From contig NZ_JASZYE010000001.1 of the NCBI RefSeq assembly GCF_030317145.1, forward strand, positions 1,240,001-1,304,000: a stretch of 64,000 bases of DNA. The letters are read 5' to 3'. The position numbers and the translations under genes are program-made. Every line of letters starts with the position of its first letter. Within the stretch, counting starts at the first letter, position 1. The notes beneath the pieces were generated by a model that worked only from the letters and a program-made list of their open reading frames with translations, was not told the origin of the DNA and did not search any database. Below are positions 43,394 through 52,779 of this stretch, one piece after another. Source of the DNA: Variovorax flavidus. GTDB lineage: Bacteria; Pseudomonadota; Gammaproteobacteria; Burkholderiales; Burkholderiaceae_C.

Positions 43394-44491
43394 CTACGAC
43401 AGCAGTTCGGCCACATGGCGGCCAATGGCAAGGCTGCTGGTCAGGCCCGGCGACTCGATCCCGAAGAGGTTGACCAGCCCCGGCACGCCGTGCGTGGAAG
43501 GCCCTTCGATCCTGAAATCGGCCGCCGCTTCACCCGGCCCGGAGATCTTGGGGCGGATGCCCGCATAGCCGGGAATCAGCGCGCCGTCGGGCAACGCTGG
43601 CCAGTACCGGCGCACCTCGGCATAGAAGCCGTCACCACGGGCCGGATCCACGACCAGATCGTCGGGCGACTCGACCCATTGGACGTCCGGGCCGAACTTG
43701 GCCTGGCCTCCGAGATCGAGCGTCAGGTGCACGCCAAGGCCCGCGGCCTCCGGCACGGGATAGATGAGGCGACTGAACGGCGCCCGACCAGCCAAGGTGA
43801 AATAGTTGCCTTTGGCGAAGAAGGCTGGCGGCACCGCTTCCGCGGGCAGCCCCTGAAACCGGCGGGCCAGCGAAGGTGCGGCCAGGCCGGCGGAATTCAC
43901 TACCGTATTGCATCGGAGGGCGGTGCCGTCCTTCGTCCTCAGCACGACCGCGCCGCTTGAGCACTCGGCGCCCTGGACATTCGACATGAGCGCCACGACG
44001 CCACCAGCATTTTCCAGATCACCTTGCAAGCTCAGCATGAGCGCGTGGCTGTCGACGATGCCGGTGCTTGGCGAATGCAACGCGGCGTGGCATTCCAACT
44101 GAGGCTCCATTGCCCTCGCCTGATCGCGCGTGAGCATCACCATGTCGTCCACTCCATTGGCGCGCGCCTTGGCCATGATGCCGTCGAGTTGCGCGACCTG
44201 CGCCTCAGCCGTGGCGACGATGAGCTTGCCGCAGCGCCGGTGAGGCAAGCCTCGCTCTCCCGCGTATTCGTAGAGCAGCTGCTTGCCCTCGACGCACAGG
44301 CTCGCCTTCAGCGAGCCCTGGGGGTAGTAGATGCCGGCGTGGATCACCTCGCTGTTTCGCGAACTCGTGCCGGTGCCGATGGCGCCCTCCGCCTCCAGCA
44401 CGATGACCTCGCGGCCCTGCAACGCGAGCGCTCGCGCGACGGCGAGCCCCACCACTCCGGCACCAATGACAGCGCAATCAAATTCGTCCAT
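43394..44491 (-). CDS. FAD-dependent L-2-hydroxyglutarate oxidase-like enzyme
   Basis: A 365-residue FAD enzyme of the LhgO/YgaF type. The dinucleotide motif [15 protein letters not shown] lies near residues 8-22, followed by [25 protein letters not shown], typical of L-2-hydroxyglutarate oxidases. The C-terminal block [10 protein letters not shown] is usual for the family. It is likely membrane-associated and passes electrons to quinone. It stands alone between a DUF883 gene and a small gene, so substrate specificity is inferred only from homology. Confidence 0.85.
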   Translation of the reverse strand: MDEFDCAVIGAGVVGLAVARALALQGREVIVLEAEGAIGTGTSSRNSEVIHAGIYYPQGSLKASLCVEGKQLLYEYAGERGLPHRRCGKLIVATAEAQVAQLDGIMAKARANGVDDMVMLTRDQARAMEPQLECHAALHSPSTGIVDSHALMLSLQGDLENAGGVVALMSNVQGAECSSGAVVLRTKDGTALRCNTVVNSAGLAAPSLARRFQGLPAEAVPPAFFAKGNYFTLAGRAPFSRLIYPVPEAAGLGVHLTLDLGGQAKFGPDVQWVESPDDLVVDPARGDGFYAEVRRYWPALPDGALIPGYAGIRPKISGPGEAAADFRIEGPSTHGVPGLVNLFGIESPGLTSSLAIGRHVAELLS

Positions 44492-44529
44492 CCCGCGAGC
44501 TTAGCGGGATGGCGGACGCCCGGAGTAGC

Positions 44530-44676
44530 TCACTCCGGTTGCACCGTGAACGGGCTCTCCGGGTCCGTCGGGCTTCCGGGCGGCGTTGCGGGCCCCTTGT
44601 CGGGCTCTACAGGCAACTCCGGCAGGTCCGGTGGGTCGGACGTGATCGGCGTCGGAAGATCAGGACTGGTGGCCAT
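44530..44676 (-). CDS. small acidic proline-rich protein
   Basis: A 48-residue peptide, nearly half proline, aspartate, glutamate, serine and threonine, with no hydrophobic segment. A good AAGGAG lies before the ATG at 44676. Intrinsically disordered; no family recognised. It could be a translated small open frame of unknown purpose. Confidence 0.45.
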   Translation of the reverse strand: MATSPDLPTPITSDPPDLPELPVEPDKGPATPPGSPTDPESPFTVQPE

Positions 44677-45100
44677 GGCGTGCTCCTTCCTGCGCCGTTG
44701 TATGGCTCCTGCAAGAGCGGGAGGACGGCGCACGGAGGCATTTTGCGTCGGCTTGCGCCGACATGACCCTGGGGTGGGAAATTCCCTGGCGGCGAATCGT
44801 CTCGTTCGCTCAGGAGAATCTGCTGACAGCTCGAATGGAGATTCGACCGCGACATCGGAATCTCTTCGTCAGCACCGGGACGTCAGGTTTCGACGGTACT
44901 ACTTTCGGACACGTAATTGCGAGATTTCGCAGCGATTTGAAGACTGCCGCTTCAGGGGGGAACTGTAGAGTCAGACGCTGAATTGCGCTTCGACAAAGAC
45001 AGCGATTTCACTCAATCCGGTGAGTCTCGTCGACCGGCTCGCAGCCTTGCGAAGGCCGACCCAGCAATGGGTGAACCCAGTCAACCCGAGTTACTGAGCT
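44677..45100. other. intergenic stretch, nothing recognised
   Basis: 424 bp between the small acidic protein and the AraC-type gene. Short open frames occur but resemble no family. No terminator or RNA gene is apparent. It presumably holds the promoter of the AraC gene. Confidence 0.4.
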
Positions 45101-46129
45101 ATGAACACCAAGGACGAGATCTCCATCCCGTTCGCCCACCCGGTCTACGTTCGACGGATCCTGGACTGCTTGAACAGCCGTGGCGTGCGGCCCTCTACCG
45201 TGCTTGCGAACGCAGGCCTGGCTTGGCAGGCGCTCCATGAAGACCGGCAGATGGTGGACTTCGCCGTGTTTCGCCGATTTGTCGCGCATGCCATCCACTG
45301 CAGTGGCGAGCCGGCGCTCGGTCTGATGGCAGGGTCGATGCTCCAGCCGTATCACAGCCCGGTCGGGATCGCGGCGGTGACCAGCGACAGCCTGGATCAG
45401 GGCCTCCAGGTCATGACGCGTCATGCCAGGTTGATCTTCGGGAGCTTGGAGTTCCAGGTGGAAAACGGCCCCCGATGGAGCACGCTCAAGGTCAAGCCAT
45501 TGCTGCCGCTGGGCGATACCCACGTATTCGTCATGCAATCCATTCTTGGGGCGCACGTGCGTCTGCTGGAAGCCATCCTCGGGCGCCCCGTCGACGAACT
45601 CACCGTCGGACTGCCGTACGCCCGTCCGGCCGACAACGACGTGCCATGCCTGCGCTACGTACGCAGTGTGGCGTTCGATCAGGAATGCCTCACCTTCGAA
45701 CTCCCGGTGGATCTGCTCCGTGCGCCTTCCGCTTCTGCCGACGCAAAGGCGTTTGCGGACGCTTCCGAGGCCTGTCTAAGGATGGAGTCTGAACTGGGAC
45801 ATGGCGTGTTCGTCCAGCGCGTCCGCCGCGCGCTCTTCGAACGACTGACGAGCAATCCGGACACCAGCGATCTCGCTTCGGACCTCGGGATTTCACCGCG
45901 GACGCTGGTGCGACGGCTCGCTGCGGCCGACATCACCTACTCCGACATCAAGGACGAATTGCGCAAGACCCACGCCGCCTGGTACTTGCAGCACACCGAT
46001 TTGTCGATGGAGTCCATCGCAGCACAGCTGGGGTATTCGGATCCGACCAGCTTCAGTCGCAAGTTCAAGGGCTGGTACCGGGTCGCCCCAAGCAAGATGC
46101 GACAGGATATGCAGGGCGGCGCGCACTGA
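45101..46129 (+). CDS. AraC-family regulator (OruR/ArgR-like)
   Basis: A 342-residue regulator with an N-terminal domain of the arabinose-binding-like AraC type (about residues 20-200) and a C-terminal pair of helix-turn-helix motifs (SDLASDLGISPRTLVRRLA, then MESIAAQLGYSDPTSFSRKFKGWYRVAPSKMR). The second half is the canonical AraC/XylS domain. Target and inducer are unknown. It converges on the LysR gene at 46209. Confidence 0.9.
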   Translation: MNTKDEISIPFAHPVYVRRILDCLNSRGVRPSTVLANAGLAWQALHEDRQMVDFAVFRRFVAHAIHCSGEPALGLMAGSMLQPYHSPVGIAAVTSDSLDQGLQVMTRHARLIFGSLEFQVENGPRWSTLKVKPLLPLGDTHVFVMQSILGAHVRLLEAILGRPVDELTVGLPYARPADNDVPCLRYVRSVAFDQECLTFELPVDLLRAPSASADAKAFADASEACLRMESELGHGVFVQRVRRALFERLTSNPDTSDLASDLGISPRTLVRRLAAADITYSDIKDELRKTHAAWYLQHTDLSMESIAAQLGYSDPTSFSRKFKGWYRVAPSKMRQDMQGGAH

Positions 46130-46208
46130 CCCTCGACGCAGTAGCGGGAAGCGAGCACGAGGGCGCTCGCTCCGCAAGGAGCCCGCAGCGCGTGCGGGCG
46201 TCCAGTCT

Positions 46209-47153
46209 TTAGTGGTGAAGCCGGGTCTCGTCAGCGAGAGAGGACTTCAGCAGCTCGACGAATTTCTTGACCGCCGGCGAAATGGATCGCTTGCTGGGAA
46301 AAGCCACCTTGACGGCCAAAGGCGGCACCGGGAGTTGCGGAAACAACTTGATCAAACGGCCAGTCTTGATGTCGTCGGCACAGAGATGGCCCAGGAGACA
46401 GCCGATACCGGCCCCCGCAGCGACGAGTTCATGCACGGAGGACGGATCATTGGCGCTCAGTCGCGGGCGCGCTTCAGACAGGAGCGACGACTCGATGGCG
46501 CTTCCGAGAGCGAAGCCAGCCGCATCCTCGCCGTCGCACACGATGATGTCATGGCTCGCCAGATCCATGGGATCGGCGGGCCTGCCGCGTCGTTGAAGAT
46601 AGTCGGGTGCCGCGCACAGATGGCGCTCGATCATGCCCAACTGGATATTCACCGGCTGTGGGGCCAGCGAACCTGTGTAGACCGCTACATCCACGTTCTC
46701 CGCTCGCAGATCGGACCTGCTGCTGACGTAGCGTATCGACACCTGCACGTTGCGACAGTGCGTCAGGAACTGCGGCAACAGATGGCTCTGGAGCCGATTC
46801 GCCAATGCGACCTCCGTCCCGATGCAAACCGTGAGATGTCCCTGTGGCTCGACGTCGACACCGCCCACATACCCAATCGTCTCGTTGATGCGCGACAGGA
46901 TTTCGGAGCAGCGCTCCTTCAGCGCATTGCCGCGCCGAGTGAGACGAACCTTGCGCGTCGTGCGTTGAAGCAAGGGCGCATCGAGCATCGATTCGAGCCG
47001 TGCAACGCTTCGGCTCACGCTCGATTTGTGAATCTTCAATGCATCAGCCGCCAATGAAAAGCTGGCAAGCGATGCGACATACGAGAAAACGCGGAGATCG
47101 TTGAGATCCAACATCTTCTCTGCAGCTTGTGTAAATAGGACACCGTTGGTCAT
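46209..47153 (-). CDS. LysR-family transcriptional regulator
   Basis: A 314-residue LysR-type regulator of the CrgA/AaeR-like branch. The DNA-binding domain begins LDLNDLRVFSYVASLASFSL with recognition helix HKSSVSRSVARLE. The effector domain carries a HLCAAPDYL segment usual in the branch. The ATG at 47153 has GGGAGAG upstream; an internal ATG thirteen codons later is the alternative. It lies behind the porin gene on the same strand but beyond a terminator. Confidence 0.88.
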   Translation of the reverse strand: MTNGVLFTQAAEKMLDLNDLRVFSYVASLASFSLAADALKIHKSSVSRSVARLESMLDAPLLQRTTRKVRLTRRGNALKERCSEILSRINETIGYVGGVDVEPQGHLTVCIGTEVALANRLQSHLLPQFLTHCRNVQVSIRYVSSRSDLRAENVDVAVYTGSLAPQPVNIQLGMIERHLCAAPDYLQRRGRPADPMDLASHDIIVCDGEDAAGFALGSAIESSLLSEARPRLSANDPSSVHELVAAGAGIGCLLGHLCADDIKTGRLIKLFPQLPVPPLAVKVAFPSKRSISPAVKKFVELLKSSLADETRLHH

Positions 47154-47214
47154 TTCTTATGCTCTCCCTGGCCAACCTATGAGCTCGCCCAAACGATCCA
47201 GTCGCTGGCAAGCG

Positions 47215-47241
47215 AAAAAGGCCGACCGACTTTCGCCGGCC
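47215..47241 (-). terminator. Rho-independent terminator of the porin gene
   Basis: Read on the minus strand, GGCCGGC-GAAAGTCG-GTCGGCC forms a 7-bp stem with one G-T pair, followed by TTTTT. It lies 46 bp behind the porin stop and 62 bp before the LysR start. Confidence 0.8.
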
Positions 47242-47286
47242 AGCCTGCTGGAATTACCTAGTTAGGTGAATTCGCCAAATGCTCGA

Positions 47287-48474
47287 TCAGAACGCGTGGC
47301 GCATGCCGATGTCGTAACCCGTGGAGGTCTTGGGAACCAGCGACGCACCCGTGACGCCCGTGAAGAAGCCCGGACCGCCAACAGTGAGGCCAGCGCCGTT
47401 CTTGTTGTTCAGGCGTGCCACCGTCGTGTACAACGCCGTGCGCTTCGACAGGTTGTGCACATAGCCGAGCGCGAACTTGTCAGCCCTCGGCGCAGAGAAG
47501 CCTTCCTCGACCGTGTTGCGATACCGAACTTGAGAATAGGACGCGCGAATCAAGCCGGGACCGACAGGCACGCTTGCACCGATCAAACCACCCCTGAAGC
47601 CGGGAGTCGGCACGTTGTCGACAAATTGCGAACGGCTCCAATCAGTCTTTGCCCTGTTGTCCGAGTACTCGCCAAAGAGCTTCACAACGCCAAAGTCGTA
47701 AGAGGCCCCAAGGTTCCACGTGTTGAGCGTCGTGGTCCAGCCTTGATTGAAGCTGGCGCCAATGGTGCTCTCACCGTAGGCCAGCGCGACATCCAGCGGG
47801 CCGGTCGCATATCCGACACGACCGCCGACATAGCGTCCGGTACGTTGGAACTGAGGGTCGTTCGGGGTGAGCGCAGCCGGGTCGTACTTGATCTTTTCAT
47901 TGAACACGTACATGACCTGACCGTAGAAACCACCGAGGTTCGGTGGCAAGAAGTAGCCGATCGAGTTACTCGCACGAGTGTAGTTCTCGTTGAAATAGTT
48001 TTCGCTACCCCAGCGCGCCTTGCTGGCCGTCGAGATCAGATTGGAGCCCACGCCGTTGGTGCCGAACGGATCGAACACGGTGTCGTTCCAGTAGGTAGGC
48101 GTGTAGTCGCGACCGGCACGCACTTCACCGAACGGGCCGGACAGACTGATGGTCGAACGACGATTGAACTTCAAAGCACCATTGTCGACGCCAGTGCCGT
48201 TGTCGGTGTTGATGCTGGCTTCGAGCCAGAAGCTGGCAGCCAGACCGCCACCGAGGTCTTCCGTACCACGGAAGCCCAAACGGCTGGCGGTTTCGCCGGA
48301 ACTGCTCAGGGCAGTTTGACTGGCAGTAGTGCTCTGACCGGTAAAGCGTTCCTGCGCCTTGTTCGAGTAGCCGCTAACGGCGCCGTCGAGCACGCCAAAC
48401 AGCGTGACAGACGACTGAGCCGAAGCGACGCCGGCGACAGCCAGAGAAGCCAGGGCAACCAGAGATTTTTTCAT
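47287..48474 (-). CDS. outer-membrane porin (Omp32-type)
   Basis: A 395-residue general porin. A signal peptide (SLVALASLAVAGVASAQ) is followed by SSVTLFGVLDGAVSGYS, the standard first strand of Burkholderiales porins; R-LGFRG and GSLSGPFGEVRAGR-like turns follow. The last residue is phenylalanine (MRHAF), the outer-membrane insertion signal. It forms a 16-strand trimeric channel for small anionic solutes. Start at ATG 48474, behind GGAG. It is followed by a strong terminator. Confidence 0.95.
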   Translation of the reverse strand: MKKSLVALASLAVAGVASAQSSVTLFGVLDGAVSGYSNKAQERFTGQSTTASQTALSSSGETASRLGFRGTEDLGGGLAASFWLEASINTDNGTGVDNGALKFNRRSTISLSGPFGEVRAGRDYTPTYWNDTVFDPFGTNGVGSNLISTASKARWGSENYFNENYTRASNSIGYFLPPNLGGFYGQVMYVFNEKIKYDPAALTPNDPQFQRTGRYVGGRVGYATGPLDVALAYGESTIGASFNQGWTTTLNTWNLGASYDFGVVKLFGEYSDNRAKTDWSRSQFVDNVPTPGFRGGLIGASVPVGPGLIRASYSQVRYRNTVEEGFSAPRADKFALGYVHNLSKRTALYTTVARLNNKNGAGLTVGGPGFFTGVTGASLVPKTSTGYDIGMRHAF

Positions 48475-49083
48475 TGCAAGTTTCTCCAAGGTTAAACATA
48501 GGGCTCCGGTTCGAAGGGCTCACCGTGACTGGCACTTCTGTGCTCCCACTGGACCCCGGGCCAACCTCCTTTCGGGAAGCTGTCGCTATTGCATCAGAGG
48601 GGTTTCTCTCGAGTTGCGCGAGTCATGCCGAGTCATCCAGTAACCATGCAGAGTCAACCTTCGCAACTCGGTAATCCGTTGTCGGAGTACGACAAGATGA
48701 ATCAAGAGCGACATTCATTCCAATTGACCGTTGGCGTCTCGCGCGTGGAATTGCAGTCTTGATTGAGCCAGTGCGCATTGATTGCGAACGAGCGTGCGCC
48801 CTGCGGAGGCAGTGACCCGGACAAGAGATCTACTGAGATCGCCGCAACGCGGCGGCCTGATAGGTGCCTGCGCGCGGCAGCCTGTAACCGGCAGTTCGCT
48901 GAGTGAAGAGAACTGGAACTTGTGGGGCCGCCCATGCGCATGAATGCGGGATGCATCGCCTGGCGCCCCGGAAAGCGCCTCATCTCGCGATGGAGCTGCC
49001 CGCGGCTGCGCGCCCCGCAAGCAAATGCGACGAGGCATTGCGTCGCGCAGCTCGACGCAAGAATTCAACGAGAGGGGGAAATT
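48475..49083. other. stretch without genes at the chromosome/element border
   Basis: About 600 bp from the porin start to the proposed left junction of the integrated element. It contains the porin promoter region near 48480-48560. I see no other gene, RNA or repeat in it; short open frames on both strands match no family. Confidence 0.4.
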
Positions 49084-49108
49084 TGGTGGGCGGTGGAGGC
49101 TTCGAACC
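49084..49108 (-). other. tRNA 3'-end fragment, candidate attachment site
   Basis: On the minus strand it reads GGTTCGA followed by a T-stem and acceptor-like half ending in CCA: acceptor strand ACCGCCC, discriminator A, CCA. No matching 5' half (GGGCGGT) lies within tRNA length upstream, so it is a fragment, as left at one end when an element integrates into a tRNA gene. The tyrosine integrase at the other side fits. Chance or a different structured RNA cannot be excluded. Confidence 0.55.
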
Positions 49109-49143
49109 TTAGTTCCTCCGCCCTTCCCCGAGGGAGAAAGACC

Positions 49144-49181
49144 GTGTGTCAGTCGACTGAGTCGACCCACGAGTGACACAC
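49144..49181. repeat. inverted repeat next to the att fragment
   Basis: GTGTGTCA (49144-49151) and TGACACAC (49174-49181) are perfect 8-bp arms, with the self-complementary GTCGAC twice in the 22-bp spacer. It lies 36 bp inside the proposed left junction and may be an integrase or excisionase arm site. Confidence 0.4.
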
Positions 49182-49260
49182 TGTATCAGGCCTCAGGAGG
49201 TGAGTTCGCAGCAGTCACCAGCCAGCTGCCTGACGGCGCGACCGGGGTATGCCGTTTGCA

Positions 49261-50202
49261 TCACTCACCCTCGAAGTAGTCGGTATCGAGCTTCTTCAAC
49301 TCATACATTCCGACGGTAGACACGCCGACGTTGTGATCGACCATAAGGGCGGCGAGCTGTTGCCCGTCGATCAAAATGATCTTTGAGTTGATGATGCCTG
49401 CGTACTCAATCGCCTCACGCGTGTACGAGGACGTGGTGATGAAGACACCCTTGCTGGCCCGTTGGCCTTGAAGTGCGCCCGCGAACTTTTGGATCTCCGG
49501 TCGCCCGACTGTGCCCTCCCATTTCTTTGCTTGGACGTAGATAACGTCCAGTCCGAGCTTGTCCTCCTTGATCATCCCGTCGATGCCACCATCACCGCTC
49601 TTTCCTATGGCGCGGCCGGCGTCTTCGCGGGACCCGCCGTAGCCCATCGAAACAAGTAGATCGATCACAAGGCGCTCAAAAAAGGCGGGCGTTGCCGCCT
49701 TCGCCTGCTCGATGATTTCTAGCTCCAAGCCACTTCTTAGGCGACGATACGCGGAAGCAAGGAGGTCCTCTGGCGTCTGATCCGTTGGAAGTTCTTGCTG
49801 TGGCTCGAGCGTCCCTATCGTTCTGGGCTCACCAGAAGTCTCGGCACTCCCTTCGCGCCGTCGCATCCGAAACGATCGAAATTCGTCGAACCGGTCCAAG
49901 AGTGCTACGTCAATTTTCGACGGGTTCTCCGCGATCAACGACCGGCCGCGCTCAGTTATCTGAAACATGCCGCGCTTCGGCGAGGTCAGAAGACCCGCTT
50001 GCTTCAAGTAGGTACGGGCCCACCCAACCCGATTGTCAAACAGCGGGGCCGTCCCACTCGGCAAGAGTTCCGCACGCTCACTGTCGCTCAGTTGGAACTC
50101 GGCCGCTAACTTCTCAACGGCCTCTCGAACACGATGCTCAGGCCCGCTTGCGGCAAGGCGAAGCAGCGGAAGCATGACGGATTGGTAGTCTGGAATGGGC
50201 AT
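49261..50202 (-). CDS. mrr: Mrr-type restriction endonuclease
   Basis: A 313-residue type IV restriction enzyme that cuts modified (methylated) DNA. The N-terminal 100 residues are an Mrr_N winged-helix domain (WARTYLKQAGLLTSPKRG). The C-terminal PD-(D/E)XK domain has SGDGGIDGMI (D), DVIYVQAKKW (Q-x-K) and GVFITTSSYT. Start at ATG 50202; longer starts lack a ribosome site. It sits at the left end of the integrated element, a usual place for defence cargo. Confidence 0.88.
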   Translation of the reverse strand: MPIPDYQSVMLPLLRLAASGPEHRVREAVEKLAAEFQLSDSERAELLPSGTAPLFDNRVGWARTYLKQAGLLTSPKRGMFQITERGRSLIAENPSKIDVALLDRFDEFRSFRMRRREGSAETSGEPRTIGTLEPQQELPTDQTPEDLLASAYRRLRSGLELEIIEQAKAATPAFFERLVIDLLVSMGYGGSREDAGRAIGKSGDGGIDGMIKEDKLGLDVIYVQAKKWEGTVGRPEIQKFAGALQGQRASKGVFITTSSYTREAIEYAGIINSKIILIDGQQLAALMVDHNVGVSTVGMYELKKLDTDYFEGE

Positions 50203-50282
50203 GCGAGATTCTGACAGGCGCACGAGAAATGTTTCACCGACGCGGGTAGATATCGCAGTTGGCGACAACGTCCGAGGAGTCC

Positions 50283-50714
50283 TTACAGTCGCCGGGAAAT
50301 CGCAGCCGCAAATTTCCTTGGGTCAATAGGCACCACAGCGTGTCCTTTGCAGACTCCATCCGGCAGCGTGCAGGTCCCGCAGTGCTGGGCGCCGTCCTTC
50401 CAGAACACTTGTGCCCCAGGGGTCGACCTGGGCTCCGGGCGCGGGCTCGGGATCCGCTGGACCTCCGCGATCCATGGCGGCGCCAAGTGTCCATAGGTCG
50501 CCCAAGCCCTCGGGAACCTACTCTGGACCGGCACCGCGTCGGCCTCGGCGACAGCGTCATAGCCATCTGCCAGATACGCGGCATTGGCCCTACGGGCCGC
50601 TCCCTGCCGGATCTCTTCTGCCTCGATCCAGAACGCCCGCCACATGCCGTCCAGTTCTTCACTGGTCAGCCCCTTGGAAGCGGCTTGACGTGCAGCTGTC
50701 GCCGACAAGCTCAC
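50283..50714 (-). CDS. hypothetical phage-like protein
   Basis: A 143-residue protein starting at a GTG overlapping the previous stop by 4 bp (GTGA). The N-terminal half is helical and acidic; residues 100-130 hold a cysteine/histidine cluster (CGTCTLPDGVCKGH) that could bind zinc. Phage head-morphogenesis proteins sometimes carry such a sequence, but I do not claim that. Last of the coupled minus-strand genes before mrr. Confidence 0.55.
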   Translation of the reverse strand: MSLSATAARQAASKGLTSEELDGMWRAFWIEAEEIRQGAARRANAAYLADGYDAVAEADAVPVQSRFPRAWATYGHLAPPWIAEVQRIPSPRPEPRSTPGAQVFWKDGAQHCGTCTLPDGVCKGHAVVPIDPRKFAAAISRRL

Positions 50715-50905
50715 GACGTGCGCGTCCTCTTGCCCAGGGTCTTCTTAAAGGCTACATGAGGGAACATGAGCGCCAGACGTTTGTCGCGCAGAGGTTCGTT
50801 CTGAATCACGTAGTCCGCGCAAAGCTTGGTCGACGGCATGTCGTGCCGAGAGACGATGCGTTGAAATTCGGAGAGAAGAAGTGCTTCGTTTGATCGATCG
50901 ATCAT
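50711..50905 (-). CDS. hypothetical small protein
   Basis: A 64-residue basic protein with no membrane segment or known motif. It begins after a terminator hairpin and overlaps the next gene by 4 bases. The coupling supports that it is translated. Function unknown. Confidence 0.5.
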   Translation of the reverse strand: MIDRSNEALLLSEFQRIVSRHDMPSTKLCADYVIQNEPLRDKRLALMFPHVAFKKTLGKRTRTS

Positions 50906-50929
50906 TGATGTCTTTCAGTTGTTCAAATG

Positions 50930-50963
50930 AAAAACCCCAAGGGCCTCGATGGGTCCTTGGGGT
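50930..50963 (-). terminator. Rho-independent terminator
   Basis: On the minus strand ACCCCAAGG pairs with CCTTGGGGT (9 bp) and is followed by TTTTTC. It lies 78 bp behind the tail-like gene ending at 51041 and before the small gene starting at 50905. Confidence 0.8.
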
Positions 50964-51040
50964 CTTGAGGGGTCTGCAGGGTCTCAGCGAACTCTGAGCC
51001 GCGCAGGTGTCATTGCATTGCGTCGGTGCGTCTCGCCGCG

Positions 51041-51727
51041 TTACGTATACGGGATAGCAGCGACCGGGACCAGCATGGGTCGTGCCAGGAACTGGGACCC
51101 CTGAGAGTCGAAGACAAAGCCGGTGTCGAAGGTATCCGCTGAGCGGGCCTGTACGTGCATCTGCGTACCATCTGCCGATAGACCAATGGCCCACATGGCT
51201 GATGGGTACTGCCCACCAAAGCTGGCGTATGAGACGTCCTGCATTCCAAGCCATGGGCGGTAACCGGATACCCCGGTCCCCAGGGATATCTGTCTGGTGA
51301 TACCGGGCTGGGGTGTATACCAGCCCCCGGGAATAAAGGCGGGCACGATGTTAGCGATCCGTGCGTGCCGCCACTGTGACGAATAAGTCATCACCCCGTT
51401 GGCGTCCCATAGCCGCAGGCCCACGTTCCCGTCGCCGAACAGTTGCGGGGTGCCTTGGAGCGACAACAGCATGTAGTCGAAGCCACCACGGTTGGTTACC
51501 CATAGCTGGTCGTGGAACTGGATCAGGCCTCCGACAAAGGTTCCCGGGTCTGGCCGGATGAACAACAGGGGCAATGCAGACCCATGGGGCTCGTGATAAA
51601 TCACGGTCTCGGCCCCTACTGGAGTGTCTGATGTGACACGGCCCGACTGGATTACCGGTGTGGCTACCAACGTACTGTCTAGCTGGAGGACGCCATTCTC
51701 ATTCCAGCTTTGGAAACCGATGCTCAT
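51041..51727 (-). CDS. phage-tail-like protein
   Basis: A 228-residue beta-rich protein starting MSIGFQSWNENGVLQLDST, a pattern (short hydrophobic, G-x-Q-x-W/F, D/N-x-N/D-G-x-x-x-L-D) common to phage tail-fibre and minor-tail accessory proteins such as the DUF6453 kind. It is the second of two adjacent genes with the same opening and lies nine bases behind it. Assignment is by this pattern and context only. Confidence 0.55.
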   Translation of the reverse strand: MSIGFQSWNENGVLQLDSTLVATPVIQSGRVTSDTPVGAETVIYHEPHGSALPLLFIRPDPGTFVGGLIQFHDQLWVTNRGGFDYMLLSLQGTPQLFGDGNVGLRLWDANGVMTYSSQWRHARIANIVPAFIPGGWYTPQPGITRQISLGTGVSGYRPWLGMQDVSYASFGGQYPSAMWAIGLSADGTQMHVQARSADTFDTGFVFDSQGSQFLARPMLVPVAAIPYT

Positions 51728-51736
51728 GGCGTGCCC

Positions 51737-52027
51737 CTACTTGATCCAGACGGTATAGCCAAAGGTGCCCTCTCCGGCGATCCCTGCATAGACGTCAAAG
51801 TACCCCGACCTCAGGTCAACCGTACAACCCCCGCCAACCGCGACGGTCCAGCGACCACTGCTCTCGAATGGGTAGCCGTCCGCTGGGGTCACAAGGACCG
51901 AGGCTTTCTCGCCGTAGACCCCTTGGGGGACATGGACGAGTCCGGCCTGAACACAGCGGGAGAAGCGGTCAGCCGTGTCAACAAACACAGTGCCGTCCGG
52001 GCCGAAGATTTGCAGACCAACCGGCAT
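51737..52027 (-). CDS. phage-tail-like small protein
   Basis: A 96-residue protein beginning MPVGLQIFGPDGTVFVDTADR, the same opening pattern as its neighbour at 51041-51727, with a beta-rich remainder ending YTVWIK. Probably a tail or adhesin accessory subunit. It follows the preceding gene by a single base and is likely co-translated. Confidence 0.55.
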   Translation of the reverse strand: MPVGLQIFGPDGTVFVDTADRFSRCVQAGLVHVPQGVYGEKASVLVTPADGYPFESSGRWTVAVGGGCTVDLRSGYFDVYAGIAGEGTFGYTVWIK

Positions 52028-52028
52028 T

Positions 52029-52283
52029 TCAGGCGACCCTAGTTGATGGGCGGACCAGCATGCCCTCCAGGACCTTGTAGACCAGGGCGCGATCCCGCTG
52101 GGGACGGTTGCGGACCATGTTCGCCACGGCCCGCAGGGGGCCGCCAGATTCCCCGGGGTCCGCCAAGCTGACCAGGGAGTCCGCCAGGGTCCCGGGGTCC
52201 AAGGCGGGGACCTGGGTCAGCAAGGTCTCGATACGGACCAGGAAGTCTGTACTCATGGACTGCTCACTCGTAGTCGCTGACAT
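52029..52283 (-). CDS. hypothetical helical protein
   Basis: An 84-residue protein, predicted mostly helical, with LTQVPALDPGTLADSLVSL. GGGAGAG precedes the ATG at 52283; an ATG nine codons further on (52256) would avoid overlapping the upstream gene. No family recognised. Confidence 0.5.
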   Translation of the reverse strand: MSATTSEQSMSTDFLVRIETLLTQVPALDPGTLADSLVSLADPGESGGPLRAVANMVRNRPQRDRALVYKVLEGMLVRPSTRVA

Positions 52284-52467
52284 CGATCCCGCTCTCCCGT
52301 GCTAGGTCCAGGGCCATGAGACGGACCTCGTCGTCACGCATGTCTCGCGGCATGAACGGCAGGGTGACCCTGAGGGCGTGCATGCCCGTCTTGGGGTGCA
52401 GAGTGACCACGGCGTACCCGTTGGGGTAGGCTGGGTTGATGGTGTTCGATAGCTTGGAGTTGCTCAC
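52264..52467 (-). CDS. hypothetical protein
   Basis: A 67-residue protein with GTG start overlapping the previous stop by 4 bp (GTGA), which settles the start over a longer frame reaching 52500. It contains YAVVTLHPKTGMHALRVTLPF, a beta-strand-rich segment. No family recognised. Confidence 0.5.
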   Translation of the reverse strand: MSNSKLSNTINPAYPNGYAVVTLHPKTGMHALRVTLPFMPRDMRDDEVRLMALDLARESGIDVSDYE

Positions 52468-52745
52468 AGGAACGCGGCCCCCGGCCTGACATGCAGACAC
52501 GCCTTGCCGTCCACGATCAGCGGCTGACCGATCTGGACTTGGTCCAGCTTGTCTAGCGCGACGACGTAGAGGGTCACGGGAATCCCGAGGATCGATGACG
52601 GTTCATCGTTGAGCAGCACGGCACGGACCTTGTCCGACTCGCCGACTGCGACAGTCGCTTTGAGGATCTCGGGGGTCGGCGCGTTGCGTCCGTAAATGTG
52701 CTCGTCAGAACGTGCGCTCGGAGAGCGCTTTGATGGTGCAAACAT
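52464..52745 (-). CDS. hypothetical protein
   Basis: A 93-residue protein, basic at the N-terminus and beta-rich after residue 35 (VRAVLLNDEPSSILGIPVTLYVV). Start at ATG 52745, since the upstream alternative would overlap the preceding gene by 56 bp. Function unknown; probably part of the phage-like operon. Confidence 0.5.
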   Translation of the reverse strand: MFAPSKRSPSARSDEHIYGRNAPTPEILKATVAVGESDKVRAVLLNDEPSSILGIPVTLYVVALDKLDQVQIGQPLIVDGKACLHVRPGAAFL

Positions 52746-52779
52746 GGTTGGGCTTTCAAAAATTGGGCGAGGGATTCGA

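Noticed and set aside
49084..49180. complete tRNA or tmRNA gene
   Set aside because: Only the T-loop and 3' acceptor half are present; no GGGCGGT partner, anticodon arm or D-loop lies upstream in a suitable position.
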